Assembly (NCBI RefSeq): GCF_002949735.1
Contig: NZ_CP026681.1
Location: 7,842,501 to 7,906,500, forward strand
Direction: 5' to 3'
Length of the DNA stretch: 64,000 nt
Source: Nostoc sp. 'Peltigera membranacea cyanobiont' N6
GTDB taxonomy: Bacteria; Cyanobacteriota; Cyanobacteriia; Cyanobacteriales; Nostocaceae
The notes under the pieces were generated by a model. It searched no databases and was not told the DNA's origin. It saw only the letters and a program-made list of their open reading frames with translations. Below are positions 61,027-64,000 of the stretch, one piece after another; position 1 is the stretch's first letter, and each line of letters opens with the position of its first letter. Both the position numbers and the translations under genes were made by a program.

Positions 61027-61073
61027 TAGACGCTGATATTTGATGGCTAAAGGTCAGAGGATTTATTAAACCT

Positions 61074-63299
61074 ATGGCGACAAAATTTCCGAAATTTAGC
61101 CAGGATCTCGCACAGGACCCGACGACTCGTCGGATATGGTATGCGATCGCTACAGGCAACGATTTTGAAACCCATGATGGCATGACGGAAGAAAATCTTT
61201 ACCAAAAGATTTTCGCAACTCACTTCGGTCACTTGGCAATCATCTTCCTGTGGGCATCCAGCCTCCTGTTCCACGTAGCCTGGCAAGGTAACTTCGAACA
61301 GTGGATTAAAGATCCCCTTCACATCCGTCCCATCGCCCATGCGATTTGGGATCCCCACTTTGGTAAACCAGCGATCGAAGCTTTTACCCAAGCGGGCGCT
61401 AGTAATCCGGTAAACATTACCTACTCTGGTCTCTACCATTGGTGGTATACCATCGGTATGCGGAATAACGGCGAACTGTACAACGGTTCAGTTTTCTTGC
61501 TGGTATTCGCTGCTGTACTACTGTTTGCTGGTTGGTTGCACTTGCAACCCAAGTACCGTCCTAGCTTGGCATGGTTTAAGAGCGCTGAACATCGCCTTAA
61601 CCACCACTTAGCAGGTTTGTTTGGTGTTAGTTCATTGGCTTGGGCTGGTCACTTAATTCACGTTGCTGTCCCCGAATCTCGCGGTCAGCACGTAGGTTGG
61701 GATAACTTCCTCAACACCCCACCTCACCCAGCTGGTTTGACACCATTCTTTACAGGCAACTGGGGTGTTTACTCTGAAAATCCTGACACTCTTGGACATG
61801 TATTTGGGACATCTCAAGGTGCAGGAACTGCAATTCTAAGTTTCTTGGGTGGCTTCCATCCTCAGACAGAAGCTTTGTGGTTGACTGACATCGCTCACCA
61901 CCACTTAGCGATCGCAGTTTTATTCATCGTTGCCGGTCACATGTACCGGACAAACTTTGGGATTGGTCACAGTCTCAAAGAAGCATTAAATGCCAAGAGT
62001 TTCTTCGGCATTCCTGTTGAAGGCCCGTTCAACTTACCTCACCAAGGTATCTACGACACCTACAACAACTCCTTGCACTTCCAATTGGGTTGGCACTTAG
62101 CAGCGCTAGGTGTTGTAACCTCTCTGGTAGCGCAACACATGTACTCCATGCCTTCCTACGCATTTATTGCGAAGGACTACACAACCCAGGCAGCGTTGTA
62201 CACGCATCACCAGTATATTGCTGGATTCCTGATGCTTGGTGCTTTTGCTCACGGTGCAATCTTCTGGGTACGTGACTACGACCCAGAGCAAAATAAAGGT
62301 AACGTTCTTGACCGCGTGCTGAAGCACAAAGAAGCGATTATTTCCCACCTCAGCTGGGTATCACTTTTCTTAGGCTTCCACACCCTTGGTCTGTACGTAC
62401 ACAACGACGTAGTAGTTGCTTTCGGTACTCCTGAAAAGCAAATCTTGATTGAGCCAGTATTTGCTCAATTCGTCCAAGCTGCAAACGGTAAAGTACTGTA
62501 CGGTTTAGATGCTTTGCTATCTAACCCAGATAGTATTGCTTACACAGCATGGCCTAACTACGCTAACGTTTGGCTTCCAGGCTGGTTAGATGCCATCAAT
62601 GCTGGTACTAACTCCCTGTTCTTGACAATTGGCCCTGGCGACTTCTTGGTACACCATGCGATCGCTTTAGGTCTGCACACCACCACCTTGATCTTAGTCA
62701 AAGGTGCTTTGGATGCCCGTGGTTCTAAGCTGATGCCCGATAAAAAGGACTTCGGCTATGCCTTCCCTTGCGACGGCCCCGGTCGTGGCGGTACTTGCGA
62801 CATCTCAGCATGGGATTCCTTCTACCTCGCTACATTCTGGATGCTCAACACGCTTGGTTGGGTTACGTTCTACTGGCATTGGAAACATCTAGGTATTTGG
62901 CAAGGCAACGTAGCTCAGTTCAATGAGAACTCTACATATCTCATGGGCTGGTTCCGCGATTACCTCTGGGCTAACTCCGCTCAGTTGATTAACGGTTACA
63001 ACCCTTACGGCGTGAATAACCTGTCTGTCTGGGCTTGGATGTTCTTATTTGGACACCTAGTTTGGGCTACTGGCTTCATGTTCTTAATCTCCTGGAGAGG
63101 TTACTGGCAAGAGTTGATTGAAACCCTTGTTTGGGCACACGAACGCACTCCTCTAGCTAACCTAGTTCGCTGGAAAGACAAGCCCGTGGCTCTGTCCATC
63201 GTTCAAGCTCGTGTAGTTGGTCTAGCTCACTTCACTGTTGGCTACATCGTGACTTACGCCGCGTTCTTGATTGCTTCTACGGCTGGTAAGTTCGGTTAA
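61074..63299 (+). CDS. psaB: Photosystem I core protein PsaB (P700 apoprotein A2)
   Basis: Partner of PsaA. The 741-residue protein starts MATKFPKFSQDLAQDPTTRR, holds the Fx loop FPCDGPGRGGTCDISAWD near residue 565, and histidine-rich membrane helices, ending with RVVGLAHFTVGYIVTYAAFL. Length is usual. It follows psaA by 120 bases and is co-transcribed in known cyanobacteria; a terminator follows. Confidence 0.98.
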   Translation: MATKFPKFSQDLAQDPTTRRIWYAIATGNDFETHDGMTEENLYQKIFATHFGHLAIIFLWASSLLFHVAWQGNFEQWIKDPLHIRPIAHAIWDPHFGKPAIEAFTQAGASNPVNITYSGLYHWWYTIGMRNNGELYNGSVFLLVFAAVLLFAGWLHLQPKYRPSLAWFKSAEHRLNHHLAGLFGVSSLAWAGHLIHVAVPESRGQHVGWDNFLNTPPHPAGLTPFFTGNWGVYSENPDTLGHVFGTSQGAGTAILSFLGGFHPQTEALWLTDIAHHHLAIAVLFIVAGHMYRTNFGIGHSLKEALNAKSFFGIPVEGPFNLPHQGIYDTYNNSLHFQLGWHLAALGVVTSLVAQHMYSMPSYAFIAKDYTTQAALYTHHQYIAGFLMLGAFAHGAIFWVRDYDPEQNKGNVLDRVLKHKEAIISHLSWVSLFLGFHTLGLYVHNDVVVAFGTPEKQILIEPVFAQFVQAANGKVLYGLDALLSNPDSIAYTAWPNYANVWLPGWLDAINAGTNSLFLTIGPGDFLVHHAIALGLHTTTLILVKGALDARGSKLMPDKKDFGYAFPCDGPGRGGTCDISAWDSFYLATFWMLNTLGWVTFYWHWKHLGIWQGNVAQFNENSTYLMGWFRDYLWANSAQLINGYNPYGVNNLSVWAWMFLFGHLVWATGFMFLISWRGYWQELIETLVWAHERTPLANLVRWKDKPVALSIVQARVVGLAHFTVGYIVTYAAFLIASTAGKFG

Positions 63300-63328
63300 T
63301 TCGGCTGCTAGTTTTGTAGATAAGTAAT

Positions 63329-63361
63329 AAAAATCCCCTGCCGCAAGGTGGGGGATTTTTA
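63329..63361 (+). terminator. Rho-independent terminator after psaB
   Basis: AAAAATCCCC and GGGGATTTTT pair, with inner TGCC-GCAA-GG forming the tip, followed by TTTTTA. It should end the psaAB transcript 30 bases after the stop codon. Confidence 0.9.
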
Positions 63362-63555
63362 CATAAAATTGGCTATTGTTGACTGGTGTATACTCTCTGG
63401 AGTAGGAATTAATGTATTTGGTAAAATTATTATTGATTTACTAGAATAAAGTTATGTTAAAAAGGGGTATGAGTTTTTAAGCAAACCATTTACCAGTCCT
63501 GCACAGTTTTCTAGTTATTTTCTGTATTAGGTTGTTGTAGTGCGATAGGGGCAAT

Positions 63556-64000
63556 ATGGAAGAACAGCAAATCCCAGACAGATATAAGCCTGGGTTCAAG
63601 CAACTCTTAAGCATCGACAGCAAAACTGTAGAAAAATTAATTAATGCTTTGAGGCAAGCCTCGCCCTCGCTACTTATTGAGGATTTAGCATCAGCAGTGG
63701 CTTCGCAGGTTCAGGTTTTGACTGTAGAAGAAGTAGTAGATATCATAGAAGCCTTAATTTCCTTATACAACTTCCGAGATTACACTGGTACATCTATAGA
63801 TGATTTAGTAAAGAGCATCAGTCAAGCTGTTCAGGATGATGAAGAACTTCCAGATATTTCTGACAAACAAAAACAAGAACTTGAGCAGCGATTGACTACT
63901 TTTTTAGAGTTTGACGGGGTACTTAGTGTTACCTCTAAAGCAATCGAAGTTATACGGGATCATGAACGTGTATTTACACGTTCTCGTGTTCTTACTGATA
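63556..64000 (+). CDS. Unrecognised gene, cut by the window end
   Basis: Open from ATG 63,556 to the last base (148 codons), starting MEEQQIPDRYKPGFKQLLS and containing many acidic and hydrophobic residues: VDIIEALISLYNFRD, DELPDISDKQ-like and KAIEVIRDHERVFTRS. I recognise no family in this part. The gene runs off the window, so its length is unknown. It follows the psaB terminator and should have its own promoter. Confidence 0.6.
   Translation, partial: MEEQQIPDRYKPGFKQLLSIDSKTVEKLINALRQASPSLLIEDLASAVASQVQVLTVEEVVDIIEALISLYNFRDYTGTSIDDLVKSISQAVQDDEELPDISDKQKQELEQRLTTFLEFDGVLSVTSKAIEVIRDHERVFTRSRVLTD

Overview
The window looks like a chromosomal segment of a heterocyst-forming, phycoerythrin-containing cyanobacterium of the Nostoc type. 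The evidence is psaA-psaB, a complete set of phycoerythrin (PE) genes with their bilin lyases, phycobilisome linkers, very frequent GCGATCGC (HIP1) octamers, and many short tandem repeats of the AATTACG, CCCAATT, GTCATTG and CTCAGGA kinds typical of that group. No rRNA, CRISPR array or prophage is visible. One tRNA (Pro-TGG) is present.

Layout. 0-30 kb is mostly housekeeping DNA: an ACT-domain protein, GNAT acetyltransferases, tRNA-Pro, a Tic22-like protein, prmC, a Sua5/YciO protein, a degenerate histidine kinase, the pdhB-secD-secF run, a RHH/PIN toxin-antitoxin pair, hemB, prfC, a large M48-like membrane protein that has lost its HExxH motif, an RRM protein, sufE, an alpha/beta-hydrolase without its serine, an FkbM methyltransferase, a CobW-type metallochaperone behind a Zur-like palindrome, a WD40 protein, mutS, and an AAA ATPase/PIN-nuclease pair. 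30-38.4 kb is a green-light module: ccaR, a CcaR G-box with extra repeats, cpeC, cpcL and cpeR, then about 2.4 kb of accessory DNA (a Uma2 gene, a complete ISKra4-like insertion sequence inside a Uma2 remnant, a small antitoxin-like gene), then ccaS, the cyanobacteriochrome kinase. 38.7-41.3 kb has hemC and glgA.

41.7-50.8 kb is the phycoerythrin structural and maturation cluster: cpeY, a DUF1838 gene, a small coiled-coil gene, a cpeF-like HEAT-repeat lyase gene, cpeZ, cpeA, cpeB, a short nblA that is easily missed, a CpcS/CpeS lyase gene translationally coupled to an HExxH protein, and cpcG. 50.9-58.2 kb has an RluD-type pseudouridine synthase, a Uma2 protein, DUF952 and KGK-like proteins, a thioredoxin-NHL protein, glutaminase and a proline-rich lipoprotein. 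58.7-63.3 kb is psaA-psaB, and the last 445 bases hold the start of an unrecognised gene.

How the parts fit. CcaS senses green/red light and phosphorylates CcaR. CcaR should bind the G-box and switch on cpeC-cpcL-cpeR. CpeR should then activate PE genes such as cpeBA. CpeY/CpeZ, CpeF and a CpcS/CpeS-type lyase attach bilins to PE subunits. CpeC places PE on rods, and CpcG or membrane-anchored CpcL attaches rods to the core or to photosystem I, whose PsaA/PsaB core is encoded nearby. NblA offers the opposite function, phycobilisome degradation. These roles come from the known families. The arrangement, motifs and repeats are read directly from the sequence.
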